From NCBI GenBank assembly GCA_025765615.1, contig JAIVFJ010000097.1:124001-188000 (forward strand): a stretch of DNA of 64,000 nucleotides, read 5' to 3'. This stretch comes from Zopfochytrium polystomum. Taxonomy: Eukaryota; Chytridiomycota; Chytridiomycetes; Chytridiales; Chytridiaceae. The notes beneath the pieces are model-generated. The model did no database searches and was not told the origin of the DNA. It saw only the letters and a list, made by a program, of their open reading frames with translations. This document shows, one piece after another, positions 42,568 through 53,020 of this stretch; the stretch's first letter is position 1, and the number at the start of each line of letters is the position of its first letter. The position numbers were made by a program, and so were the translations under genes.

Positions 42568-43369
42568 AAATTGGGTTTGGAGGGAGTCGCGGTTATTTTT
42601 TTTTCTTCTTTCTGAAGGGGCTGGGCGGGCGCGTTGTTGTTGATGAATGGGGAGACCGCCAGGTTGTGGGACATTTCGCACCACCACTGTTTTGTTACTA
42701 CTGCTTTATCGGATTGCATGTTTGTTACCCAATGCAGTGGCTTTTGGATCCGGGAGAAGCAATACTCAAAGCAAGTTATATGAAAGGCGGGCGCCCGCCA
42801 CGACCGCCTCTCTTTCATTTGCTTCGGTGCTCATATGCCCATTTATTCTTGTTGTTCTTCTTCTTTGTTAGAAGGAGAAGGGCGCATGTGGAAGTGTTGC
42901 CAAAGCGGGGGGAATTGAGCAGTTGTTTCTCGTTCGCGGAACTCGGTCTGATTTCATTGTATCGAATAGGTTTCCTGTGCAACCACAAGCAACTTCCTCA
43001 GCTCCGCCATCGTGTCGTGCGGCAGCACCCGCGGCTGGGTTGACTTGTGAAATTTGGTTGCGTTTCTGAGCCGGAAAGCCCACTCGACAACATACTGGAA
43101 CAAATCACACTCCGCTCCCCTTTGTTTTCACGCAAGCACGGACTGAACCACCCGCAATGCCATGTGCGGGTGAAACGATGAGGGCCCCGTTTCGCCGCCG
43201 CTCCGCTCCCGAAGCACAATGGGATTCCGGATTTGGGTTAGGGTTTGGCCATCTAAGCTCCGCTCGCTGCCACATACAAAAACCATATGGGGCGAAAGCT
43301 AAATATATTTATTATCAACTTTCCTATTATTCTCAGCCAGCCAGCCAGCCTTCCTCCGCGCAGCACCAG
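42568..43369. other. Intergenic, no gene seen
   Basis: About 800 bp between the 7TM gene and the paralogue remnant. No coding evidence. Confidence 0.55.
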
Positions 43370-44285
43370 CAGCTGGCCCGCCGCGTCCTCGACCCCCTAT
43401 GCTCTGGAGTCACCCTAGTGCTCGTCGTGTGCGCGCTGGTTGCTGTCGGCCCCCACGGCACCCGCCGCGGCGGCGGCAAAAAACATACTGATGACCCGGC
43501 CGTCGTAGCGTCTACTTCATCTCGTCCCCGGAACCTCGAACGCTTTGGAGGGCCCCGTGGAAACCGTGGGAGGTGACCGTCGAGGTGAACTACGCTCCCC
43601 ATGAACCTGCTCAAGCTTGAACCCGCCCCCCTCGCGACGCTTCTTATTGCACCCCTAGTTCTCCAGGCGATCGCCCGCGGTCGATTGTTTCCCCCTTACT
43701 GAATGTTTGAGTCCAGGTCGGGGAAAGAATCAAGGAGGACACAAGCAACAGGGCCGGCGTGCAGAAGGCCTCCTCCGACGGGAAAACGAACAACGCCATT
43801 TTCAAGCAGAATCAGTACGGAGAACCGTTTGACCAGCACGAGGTCGCCGCTACTCGCGCAGGTATGTCGGTACTGCAACGTAGAACGACGACCCCCCCTC
43901 CTGATGGCGCCCCGCTTTTCCACATCTCAATATTACTTCCCTTCCTTTTTTTAGTTTTTTATTTTATCTTAATTATCCAGCCGGGCAGCTCATCTCCGCA
44001 GAAGGGAACCGCATGATCCAGCACAAGGTCGGCGAGATGGGGCTCAACGACTACCTAAAGCAATGTGAAGAAGGAGTACCCAGCGCACTGGTTTGAATCC
44101 GTTGTCCAGGATTTAGGATTGGCAACCCCAAGTTGAGCGACACATCAACAACCAGATCCAGTCCCCAGCAGAGCAGAGTCGGGTACGTGCACATGAACCC
44201 CCACGCGGAAAATATCCGCGTCACGCCGGAAGAGCAGACGAAAGGGACACCAGTTGAGTTACATTTACCGTTCGTGCTCTTTTTT

Positions 44286-44324
<39 letters not shown>

Positions 44325-44460
44325 AGAGGGCGATTGAATATGAATATGGAAACCCGCAGAACAAACCCATGGGCGCCAAAGCGGGCGGCGGCTCAGCCAA
44401 AGGCAAAGGCGGCGAAAGCGGGCGGAGGGAGCGGAGCCGGCGCCGGCGCAGCCAAAGGTA
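43370..44460 (+). pseudogene. Decayed paralogue of the gene at 45821-47366
   Basis: Opposite strand to its sister, tail to tail. A worn exon 1 equivalent lies at about 43380-43575 (hydrophobic segment VTLVLVVCALVAV). Exon 2 (43717-43861) reads VGERIKEDTSNRAGVQKASS against VGEKIKAQVNTRADVEKAST in the sister. Exon 3 (from about 43981) reads AGQLISAEGNRMIQHKVGEM, then the frame breaks: QCEEGVPSALV and a stop appear where the sister continues. Further pieces (NPKLSD, VGYVHMNPHAENIRVTPEEQ) survive in other frames, and the following donor (GTTGAG) is in the same place as in the sister. Intron positions are kept, so duplication was at DNA level. A final exon may start after CAG at about 44360 and encode a basic tail. 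I read it as a pseudogene. Confidence 0.7.
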
Positions 44461-45820
44461 AAGGCGAGGACGGGGGCCGACGGTGGTGGCGGAAGCGCCG
44501 CGGCCGCCCGCCAAAACGGGAGAAAGAGACACGAGCGGCGTGCGAAAGGACTGGGCGTCCCGCGTTGCGCGCTGTGGAGGGTCGTTTTCGTCTCGGGATT
44601 TTTGGGAGCGCCTATCCGTAGACCCCCAGACAAACAAAATGATGCCCTCGGCTCCGCGGCGCAAGTGGGCGTATGCTAGTCAAGGAGCGGCTGTTGGCAG
44701 CGGGTTCACCCCTAATGCAAAGGAGCGAACCACGCATCGCTACAACTCTCCCTGGCCACCGCCGTCCTTGAGGATCCACCGCAGCCTTGCGGTAAACCGC
44801 TCCCGACGGGTGTGGGATGGATGGTATCGAAATTGGCCGCTGAGAGGACGGCTGAGCAAATCGCGTGCCTGATCTGGCGCGATTTATTCGGTCCTCTCCC
44901 GCCCCCTCCCGCTCCCTCGTAGTGGTGATCTGCTCAAATCTGGTGTGCGTATCAGATCAGACTTGATCCGCTTGAGCATGCCGCTATGTTTGTTCGCTTT
45001 CTTCCTGCAGCTCCACCAGAGCGATACTCTCTGTTCTTCCCATCTTCGCCGTGTCCGTACCATGCTGGCTACCCTCAGAGACAGCGTCCTCCGTGTCGTT
45101 CAACAGTCTATGCTTTTCTTAGAAGAGGGGGGGGGGGGGGGGGGTGAACGAATAGGTGCTCCCTTTTTTTTCTCTCCTTTTTCATTTGTAAGTTCACTTC
45201 CAAGCAATATCTACAGAAAGAGAGCGGAAAACGACTTATTCCTGAAAACTAAATTTGTGGTGTCTTCGTGCAAAGTAACCATCAGAAGACAAGAATTAAC
45301 TAGGGTGCCACCTGTGAAGGAAAAGGCAGGAGCAATTTGTTTTGTGGACAAGGCCATGATCGGGACATTCAAACTACTTGGGCGCAAGAAGCTCACACCT
45401 AAGAAAACCTGTTCAGGTAGTGGCGATAGCGAAATTTGTCGCAGCAAAATGATACCCAGTATCCTTGGAGCATCTCCAGCGGTGATCCAAATTCTTGTTT
45501 TTTCACTTTTCCCGAGCTGGGATGGAAACAGTATTGTGACCACAATAAATGGATAGAAAAAGGATAAAAAAATTACAAAAGATTGAATAACAACACACGT
45601 AACTCGCTTCCGGGTACAGAAGTACGCTGGCGAAAGTGTTTTTTCTACGACACTGGGCGCTCCAAATTTTTCTTCAAACGCCCTCCGCGCCCCCTCCACG
45701 AAACCCAGTTCCAAACAGCGATCAAAAAGTCCTTCTTTTGCTCGAGGTTTGGAACAGCCCTCCACCAAAAAAAAAAAAAAAAAAAAAAAAAAAAAGCGTT
45801 AAAATAAGAATAAAACGAAC
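44461..45820. other. Intergenic, no gene recognised
   Basis: About 1.36 kb with a G run at 45127-45144 and an A run at 45766-45795. A plus frame of 203 codons (44945-45556) and a minus frame of 185 codons (45211-45768) overlap each other; neither shows a recognisable domain, and I leave both uncalled. Confidence 0.5.
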
Positions 45821-47366
45821 CTATTTCCCGGGCCCCGCGCCAGGCGTGCACGAGCCGAGAGCGCGCCGGTACACTTGCCCCACCGCGCCGCCGGTGCGGA
45901 AACGGAACCCGTGCTTCTCGCACGCTTTTACAATCTCTTTTTTCTCGAATCTCTGCTCGTTTTTGACGTCGATGTGCTTGTCGTCGAGTTTGTGCGCTGA
46001 GCGAATTGGGTTGGATTGAGGTTAGGTTGGGGGTTGGGGGGGGGGAGAGCGCGAGTGTGGCGAAAAATGGGGTTTCAGAATTAGTCGGGCGGCGGACGAG
46101 AGCTGCGCTAAGCCCGGGACCCACTGGGGTGGGAGAGGCGGAGAATCGTGCTTACCGTTTCCCCAGTCTATGAGCTCCGCCTTTGCGCCTTTGTACTGTG
46201 ATATTCGAAAAGGCGCTGTAAGACTGCGTCTTCCACGGGAAAAAACCCCCCCAAACTGTCAATTTAATAACTCAACTGACTTCCCAGGCAGCTGCTCCTG
46301 AGGCGTGATGCGAATGTTGTCCGGGTGGACGTCCAAGTGCGCGTATCCGACTTGCTTCTGCTGGTTCACGATCTGCTTGTTGATGTGGTCGCTCAGCTTG
46401 GGCTTGCCGAGCCGCTTTACAAGGTTGTCGTCGACTTTTTGGTACGCCTTCTTCGCAGCGGGGTCTTTGCTCGCCTGCTTCAGGTACTCGTTGAGCCCCA
46501 TCTCGCCAACCTTGTGTTGGATCATGCGTTTTCCTTGGGCAGCGATCAGTTGGCCAGCTGCATATTTTACAAATCGGATAAAGCAGAAGGCGGAAAAAGT
46601 GGGTGAGAATACGATTACGGATGCCCGCGCCAACAGCGATGAGGGCTGGGGTGGCGGGAAAGGGCGGTGGGGAGGGGGAAGGGCTTGGGCAGCCTGTTCC
46701 AGTGTTCAGCCCGCTCGAACCTTTGCGCGTTGCATCCACCTCGTGTGGGCCAACTGATTCTCCGAGCCGATACTTCTTGTATACAGCATTATAAGTTTTT
46801 CCATCTGTGGAGGCCTTCTCCACGTCGGCCCTGGTGTTCACTTGTGCCTTTATCTTTTCCCCAACCTATTCGTGAAAATTCAATAAGGCTTGCGTAACTA
46901 AAGATCTGCGAGCGTGTTGAGGAGAAGAGTTTCTCACCTTGACCGTCACTCCTCCCACAGTCTTCAGACGGACGCCGCCGCCGCCGGGCCTGCCCTTTGG
47001 CCGCTCAGCTCGCACCTCGGACGTGGCGGTCTTATCCTTTTGCTTCGCGTTAAAGGCGGCGGCTCCCCCGGCGGCGGCGACGGGCCTGGCTTTTGGCCGC
47101 TCCGACGGCATCTCGGACGCGGGGGCCTTGTTCTTCGCGTTGGAGGTGCCGGCGGCGGAGGCGTGATGGACGACGGCAAGCGCGAGGACGATTAGAAGCA
47201 GTTTCACCGCCAGTGCGATGGTGGTGGCCGCGCGCGGCCGGTTGGCTTGACCTTGCCGGTTCTGGTGACGGCGTGAACGATTGCGAGTGCGAGAAGATGG
47301 GGCAGCGGATGAGGCAGCCGCCGCTGCACCTCCTTCACAGCTGGCGTGCCGAGCAGTCGTGGACAT
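45821..47366 (-). CDS. Unknown protein with N-terminal membrane anchor, 5 exons
   Basis: Exons 47366-46938, 46865-46721, 46557-46277, 46195-46156, 45996-45821 (phases 0, 1, 0, 1) give 356 residues. ATG 47366 is the first in the exon-1 frame that follows a stop-free leader. A basic cytosol-type leader precedes one hydrophobic helix (LAVKLLLIVLALAVVHHASA), so it is a signal anchor or uncleaved signal. Two Pro/Lys/Arg repeats follow (MPSERPKARPVAAAGGAAA and RAERPKGRPGGGG). The ordered core has KASTDGKTYNAVYKKYRLGE, QGKRMIQHKVGEMGLNEYLK, VKRLGKPKLSDHINKQIVNQ, VGYAHLDVHPDNIRITPQ and a C-terminal KKEIVKACEKHGFRFRTGG. I do not recognise the family. A decayed inverted paralogue lies 1.4 kb away. The third donor is an unusual GTTGAG, supported by its conservation in that copy. 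Confidence 0.72.
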
Positions 47367-48502
47367 GGATTGGATGTGGGAAATTGAGAAACAGGTCGTG
47401 CACAATTCTCTTTACTATTTTTTTTTTTTTTTTTCCGCTCAAAATTCGCTGTGGGCTGAGCCAGATGCCACGGTCGGACTTCCATCCCCCTCCGCCCCTC
47501 CGGCGGATCCGTTGCGGAAGCGGCTGCGGGATGCCCGTCAACAGAAAAGGCGCGGCGTTGGAGACGGTGTCTGGACGGCAGTAGTGAGCGACGGTGTGAG
47601 AGTCATCTGTTTTGTCTTCCTTCCTTGTCAACCTCTCCTTGGCAAACTCCGATGCTTTGCTTCCTGCTCCGCATCAATACCTTCGACTCCACTTTGTTAC
47701 CCTCGTGTCATTCCCCGCTCCCTTACTTTCCAATGTATTACTCTCCGCTTCCCCTGTCCTTCATATCGGACAACTCTCAACGATCGGAGTTCTAGCAGTA
47801 TAAAACCGCCCTTTTGCAGTACCATTAAACGGGGAACCTCCAAAGGACCTTCCACTACGCTTCAAAGGACCCTTCCTTCGAGTTCCCTCACAGACGGCGT
47901 CGCGACGCATTATCCCACCGGTCGTCGCCGCACTGCCGGCAACAAGTCTGGATCCGAGGCGGAGTCGCAAGCAGCACCGAAAACGTCGTTCACCCTCGAT
48001 CGATCACGTTGCCGAAAATGGCATGGTTGGGAAAGCTCAATCGAGTGCGCACAGAATTGGTGACGTTTGGTATGGACCGATGGTGGCCAGTGGGGCAGCC
48101 TCCCACACAGAGGAGGTCTTGGGTACGGGAAAGCTCGCTCGCTGTGAGTGACAACGCCAGCTCGCTGATGTTCAGGGGGCAAAGATGGCGACTGCACGGG
48201 AGACGCGTAGCGGAATCAAGAAACGGGCCTGCTGTCACTAACAACGACGCAGACCCAGAGGCTGGGTCTTCTCGGTGGATGGCAGACAGTAGTGCCTCCA
48301 GTCACGGGGTTGTTTGTGGCGAGGCGGCAGGCGTCGATAGAACGGAGCAGGGATCCTATCCACTGACAGTTTAACACCCTGAACACCTCTATTCTGGTGG
48401 TGGGTTGCCAAAAAGGTTGCATTTGCAGCAGTGGCCGACAAGTTGGGGCTTCTGTTCCGTTTCGTTTCCATAAGAAATCAAATTTCAAATGTTCCGATGC
48501 CA
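47367..48502. other. Intergenic, no gene recognised
   Basis: About 1.1 kb between the start of the unknown minus-strand gene and the retroelement. Open frames up to 260 codons overlap one another on both strands and lack recognisable content. The ATGCC at 48497-48501 is the likely target-site copy of the retroelement. Confidence 0.5.
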
Positions 48503-48621
48503 TGTGTGAGAATCACCTGCTCGTCAATGTCACAATAATACAATGTGTTTTGCGTTCACTCACTTTGCATTGTGCGACACACCCACGTCGCCCACCACTG
48601 TTCGCGCAGCACACCGTCACA
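48503..48621 (+). repeat. 5' LTR
   Basis: About 119 bp, starting TGTGTGAGAATCACC and ending CACCGTCACA. Aligns with 56015-56136 over its whole length, with substitutions and small indels, which indicates an insertion of some age. Confidence 0.88.
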
Positions 48622-48623
48622 TT

Positions 48624-48635
48624 TGGTGGCAGCGG
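48624..48635 (+). promoter_or_regulatory. Primer-binding site
   Basis: TGGTGGCAGCGG starts two bases after the LTR. TGG matches a tRNA CCA end; the rest would pair with an acceptor stem ending CCGCTGCCA. The tRNA is not identified. Confidence 0.65.
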
Positions 48636-48789
48636 TTGCCTAGCCCTTGTTCCATAGTTCGACTACGCCGTATAACCGTTCGATCCTGCGATCCACCGCC
48701 CGGTTGCCCGATCCATTCGCTCCCGTCATCCCGTCGTCGCTCGCCGCTCCCACGCCTCCCGACGTCTCTCGCGTTCACCATTTGGTATC

Positions 48790-49965
48790 ATGCGCTCGAA
48801 TCAGTCACGCGAACGAATTTCTACAGATTCCGATGCGGACTCTGACGTTGACGAAGGCGAAATGGATTCTTCTTTTTGCTCGAACTCCCACTATTCCTAC
48901 CGCTCCTTCCACCCCTCACCCGATGTAACCTCAGCGATGTTCTCTCAGCCTCAGCAATTGTCGTTCCCACAGCAATTTCAGCCGTCATTCGTTCAGCAGC
49001 AGCAACCACAGCAGACGCCCGCGCCCACTCCACTGCCACCTGCCGCAGACACTCCAAACCCTGATGTCCCCGTATTTTGTCAGATCCTGCGTAAATTGCA
49101 ATGATGCACGCAACCGGTCAGTCGGCAGTCATGGCAATGGAAGTGAATTGTACTGTGAACGCTACAACTCACTTACCGGAATTCAAAATGACAAGCACCC
49201 CAATTCTGCAAGGACAGTGAAGCTCCTCACTATGCCACTAATCCGTTGTATGTGATTGGTTGCAAAGTAGTTTGAAAGGTCACACACTTTGAGAATGGCA
49301 GAATGTTCCTTCAGCTCTTCAAACGTCCATGTCCTGGCAGATTACCAGCTCTGGATTCAACCGCACTTCCTTTCTACACTTCCTTTCGAAGAAACCTTGA
49401 CAATTAAGCAGACTTCCTCGGCTTGCAAATACTGTCATTGTTTCAACAGTCTACTTCATTCCCTTGGTAACTCAATGAGTGCACAAATGCAATGCCCCGC
49501 CTTTCGCCATGGTTTAAAATCTGAACTTGCAACTCATTCCAATTTTCATTTGATTTCTACCGGTCTAACGAAGCTACAACAGGAAGCTCAGCGTTTGGAT
49601 GGCTTGAACTGCGCTCCTACAAGGCCAAAGGCAAAGCGCCTGCATCTTGTTCAACTGACACAACACCTGTTTCTTGTCCGTTCAAGCCACTGTCTGAAGA
49701 AGTTTCAGATCCAATGGACCTTGACGCTATTCTTGGCAAGAAGAGGCCACCTCCACAGCTGCAGCTGCAGCTAACGCAGCAGTTGCAGTAGCACGGCTCC
49801 TGCAATCCTCCTCATCAACTTCTCCTTCATCAGCTTCCTCTTCTCCAGCTTCTTCTTCCTCTTCTCAACACGTATGCCTCAGTCGCGAAGAATGTGACAA
49901 CTGTCACAAAATGGGCTGGTGTACCTTCTGTTGTGACAAGACGCACCCCGTCTCTGAGTGCCCTC
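48790..49965 (+). pseudogene. gag remnant with CCHC zinc knuckle
   Basis: The ATG at 48790 opens a 104-codon frame (acidic N-terminus, then Gln/Pro-rich) that ends at a stop at about 49102. Later pieces in other frames include LWIQPHFLSTLPFEETLT. At about 49917-49962 CTFCCDKTHPVSEC fits the canonical CX2CX4HX4C knuckle of retroelement nucleocapsid. Several stops and shifts break the frame. Confidence 0.7.
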
Positions 49966-50149
49966 GCAAAAGTCACAGTTGGAGACAGCAAGCAGAAGTA
50001 GTTTCAACTTCAGTCACTTCAGCAGTGCCAGCAGTAACAGCAGTTCCTGAAGTTTCAGTACTGCAGTATGTTTTGAAGTTGCATCACATCAGTCGCAAAT
50101 CTCGTGGCAACACTTGAGTACTCATTTTTCATCCAGTTTTCATTAATCA

Positions 50150-50259
50150 CATGGTCAAGATTCTTGTCGATAGTGGTACTAGTCCAGTGAACACATCATT
50201 CCTATTGTCAAAAGGACCGTACTCTTGACATTGACCTTGCTGACGCTTCTACGAAGTTA
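50150..50259 (+). pseudogene. Aspartic protease, part before the nested insertion
   Basis: KILVDSGTS at about 50155-50185 gives the catalytic DSG motif of the retroviral-type protease. Coding is then interrupted at the TA of the nested transposon and resumes after it (53021 onward) in the same frame, reaching YDLILGMDWL, the usual C-terminal protease motif of Ty3/gypsy. Confidence 0.75.
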
Positions 50260-50503
50260 CAGCAATCTCCCTTAAACCTTGGTTTCCACGTCGCTTTGGT
50301 GGTGCAGTTACAACAAAGTTCTGACGTGATTGCATTGCATTTGCATTGCAGTCACGCTGCCGATACTGTGCAGTTTCTTGCGTCGCAGCAGTCCGTTTTC
50401 GGAGGTTGCCAAATTGAGACTTTCGCCACCAGAGGTCACCCACCGCCGCCTTCGCGCCTTCCTGCCTCCACCGCGCCCTCACCTCCGCTGCGCCTCCACA
50501 GCC
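50260..50503 (+). repeat. Left terminal inverted repeat
   Basis: About 240 bp, matching the reverse complement of 52778-53020 with few differences (for example TTGCATTGCAGTCACGCTGC is in both). It includes a Pro-coding-like CCGCCGCCTTCGCGCC part near its inner end. Confidence 0.9.
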
Positions 50504-50514
50504 CTCAAAAACAA

Positions 50515-51708
50515 ATGTTGGCTCTTCCTTTGCCTGCTCATGATTTGAGCGACTCCAATGGTGAAGCTGCTTCAGATCTGGAAGACAGTGATGGTGAAGT
50601 TGTTCTGGAAGCTCGGCCTGAGACTTTCAAAGTAATATGGAAGCCTGCATACGGCCAGAAGCATACAAAGGAGATGCTCATTGGCGACGTCAACACCGCT
50701 TCCATACTCGACATCAGGACAGAGATCGCTACAGTCTTCACTGCATACAAACTCAAAGAAAGCTGGATTCGTGATTTATGCTACAGGTATCCTCGAGCTC
50801 GAAAGGATGACGCAGACCGCAAGCTTGAATCGGCCCAGGATCTTTCTACCTTTCGTACTGCTGTCACCAACACCAATCTCGTCAAGAGCCATTGGGCTTT
50901 GAAATTCACCACTGTTTCGCGAGCATCTGTGTCCCTCCCTTCGTCAACCAAAACAAAGCAAGTGCGTACAATGGCCAGGCCTTCAGCTTCCACTGGGCCC
51001 GCTCTCCAAACACTGCCACAGCAGGGCCTTCAGCAGAAGCGACAAAGGAGACAGATTGGTTCTGATGAAGAGGATGAACGGTCAAATGGCGAGAACCGCG
51101 ATCCTGACCTGTCTGTAATTGGCTTTGGTGAGCCACACAACACTGAAGTGCAACAGATGGTACAGGATCTCTACAACCGATACAGTGAGGACCCAGCCAA
51201 ACGAGACGGGTTTTGGTTTATCTCTCGAAGTGGCGTCCGATCCTTTTGCAAGGCCGACATGGTTAGCATCTGGGCAAAGTTGATTGTAAGTCGTGGGCAT
51301 GCACCCTTCAACGTCTGATCGTTGTTGCAGGTTGAGAAAGATCGTGGAGCGACCTTGGATACCCCTCCTGCCCATTACTTGTTCCAAGCGAACCTTCAGA
51401 AACGTGCTCGCCATAACCAATCTGTCGTGGAGGCTGCCCCGCTAGCTGCAACGAATCACAACATCAACATCATGGTCCAAACCCCTCGGCGATTGCGAGG
51501 TGCATTGCGAACACACAGCACAATTGAGGATCTTGTCGCATCGATCATCTCAGATGAGCAGCATCGTGAGGCTTGCATGGCCATCTTTCGTCGGGAGTGC
51601 ATCAGCTTGGAGTCGCTCGCATACATCTCAGTTGACACTCTGAAGGGGCTCAAAATCCCTGTCGGTTTACGCTGCTCGTTTGGCTTTGCACAGCAGGGAG
51701 GAGTCTGA
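50515..51708 (+). CDS. Passenger gene of the transposon, SAM-like C-terminus, 2 exons
   Basis: 382 residues from exons 50515-51285 and 51331-51708, joined in phase 0 across a 45-bp intron (GTAAGT...TTGCAG). An acidic Ser/Asp N-terminus leads into a first ordered region (FKVIWKPAYGQKHTKEMLIG, IRTEIATVFTAYKLKESWIR, LCYRYPRARKDDADRKLESA), then a Ser/Gln linker with the basic LQQKRQRRQIG, and a second ordered region QQMVQDLYNRYSEDPAKRDG followed by FWFISRSGVRSFCKADMVSI. The C-terminus DEQHREACMAIFRRECISLE, then LAYISVDTLKGLKIPVGLR, fits a SAM domain in its last helices. Classical Tc1/mariner elements carry only a transposase. It may be an accessory transposition factor or regulator; function not shown. 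Confidence 0.85.
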
Positions 51709-51835
51709 GTAACAACCTTTATTCTGTGTACCCCGCATGACAAATAAATCCCATTGCCATTTCTCTCGTAATGACATCACAAACCATCAAAATTAGATCA
51801 TGGCGATCATAAAGGTCGTGGAGGTGTGTTTCAAA

Positions 51836-52755
51836 TCAGCGGAGCTCAGCTTTGATGACTGAGAACGCCTCTTCGATGGGTTTGAGAAATGGGCAGTATG
51901 GGGGAAGATAAACCAATCGCACACCACAATCCATGCAAGCTTCGTCAACTCGATGATCATGGTGAATTCGTGCGTTGTCCAGGACGATAACTTCACCCTC
52001 GTTCATTGCTGGTAGCAGCACATGAACAACAAAGTCGAGGAAGTTGTCAGCAGTGGCAGAACCGTCAACTGTGCAACTAGCCCGAATTCCAGACACACCC
52101 AAAGCAGCAATCAGCGTCGTGCTCTCGCCGCGAATGCCCGTCTGTCTTACCAGAGCCCGTGTACCGCAAGGAGAGTAGCCGTATCGCCTGTTGAAGCTTT
52201 TGTCATCGACTCTGGTTTCGTCAACAAAGACAGACTCGCTGCCAATCAGTTCCTCATCCATCAAGCGATGGAAGCCGGCAATCGCCTCTTCAGAACTTTG
52301 TGTGAAGTGAACAGACAGCTTTTTGGAGAATAGTATTGAACTGGCGTTAGATATTGTAAGAATAAGCAGGGAGAACAGGTATGATCCAAGCATACCTTTT
52401 TTCTTATGAAACCGAGGTATGTTAAGCCTGCTTGTACCACTTTCATGGATACTGCGTATCCGAGCCGCTCCGACAGCCTGCCTGCTATCTCATCCTGATG
52501 CATCTGGGGCCGCTCACAGATAAGATCTTCAACAAAGTCCAAGTCATTGAGCGTGAGGGACATTGGACGTCCACTTCCAACCGAGCAAGGGGCTGTATGT
52601 GTTCCCCACTTCTCATACGTAGTCAAAATGTCCCTCACAGATTGCTCGCTGATTACGAAACGTTCAGCCAGCTTCTTCATTGTCGGGGCATCGGGGCTGT
52701 GGTAGCTGGTGTACACTCGTTCACGAATCTGGTTGGAGATGCGTTTGCCTCTCAT
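51836..52755 (-). CDS. Tc1/mariner DD34E transposase (DDE_3), 2 exons
   Basis: 280 residues from exons 52755-52396 and 52318-51836 (phase 0). ATG 52755 (MRGKRISNQIRERVYTSY) is just inside the right inverted repeat. The N-terminal half holds a helix-turn-helix (KKLAERFVISEQSVRDILTT) and a second DNA-binding part with SGRPMSLTLNDLDFVEDLI. Catalytic residues: D153 in SVFVDETRV, D234 in VIVLDNARIHH and E269 in LKPIEEAFSV, with 34 residues between the last two. The motif YGYSPCGTRALV lies between. This is the fungal DDE_3 type. It cuts and pastes at TA; the frame is intact and the element ends are present, so activity is plausible. Confidence 0.93.
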
Positions 52756-52777
52756 CGCTGTGGAGGATGACGGTGGT

Positions 52778-53020
52778 GGAGGCGCAGCGGAGGCGGTTGA
52801 GGGCGTGGTGGAGGCAGGAAGGCGCGAAGGCGGCGGCGGATGACCTCTGGTGGCGAAAGTCTCAATTTGGCAACCCTCCGAAAACGGACTGCTGCGACGC
52901 AAGAAACTGCACAGTATCAGCAGCGTGACTGCAATGCAACAGCCATGCAATCACGTCACAACTCTGTTGTAACTGCACCACCAAAGCGACATGGAAACCA
53001 AGGTTCAAGGGAGATTGCTG
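52778..53020 (-). repeat. Right terminal inverted repeat
   Basis: Reverse complement of the left repeat. The inner end lies about 20 bp before the transposase ATG (52755), so the repeat probably contains the transposase promoter, and by symmetry its twin contains that of the second gene. Confidence 0.9.

Larger units (their letters stand above)
50260..53020. mobile_element. Intact Tc1/mariner (DDE_3) transposon with second gene
   Basis: A 2761-bp element that begins CAGCAATCTCCCTTAAACC and ends with the inverse CAGCAATCTCCCTTGAACC, flanked by TA (50258-50259 and 53021-53022). The inverted repeats are about 240 bp long, far longer than the 20-30 bp of classical Tc1. It carries two convergent intron-containing genes: an unknown gene on the plus strand (50515-51708) and a DD34E transposase on the minus strand (51836-52755). 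Both are open and undamaged, unlike the surrounding retroelement, which suggests a recent insertion. Confidence 0.92.

Noticed and set aside
44945..45768. Overlapping frames of 203 and 185 codons
   Set aside because: They are on opposite strands of the same DNA, have no family match, and lack promoter or intron support.
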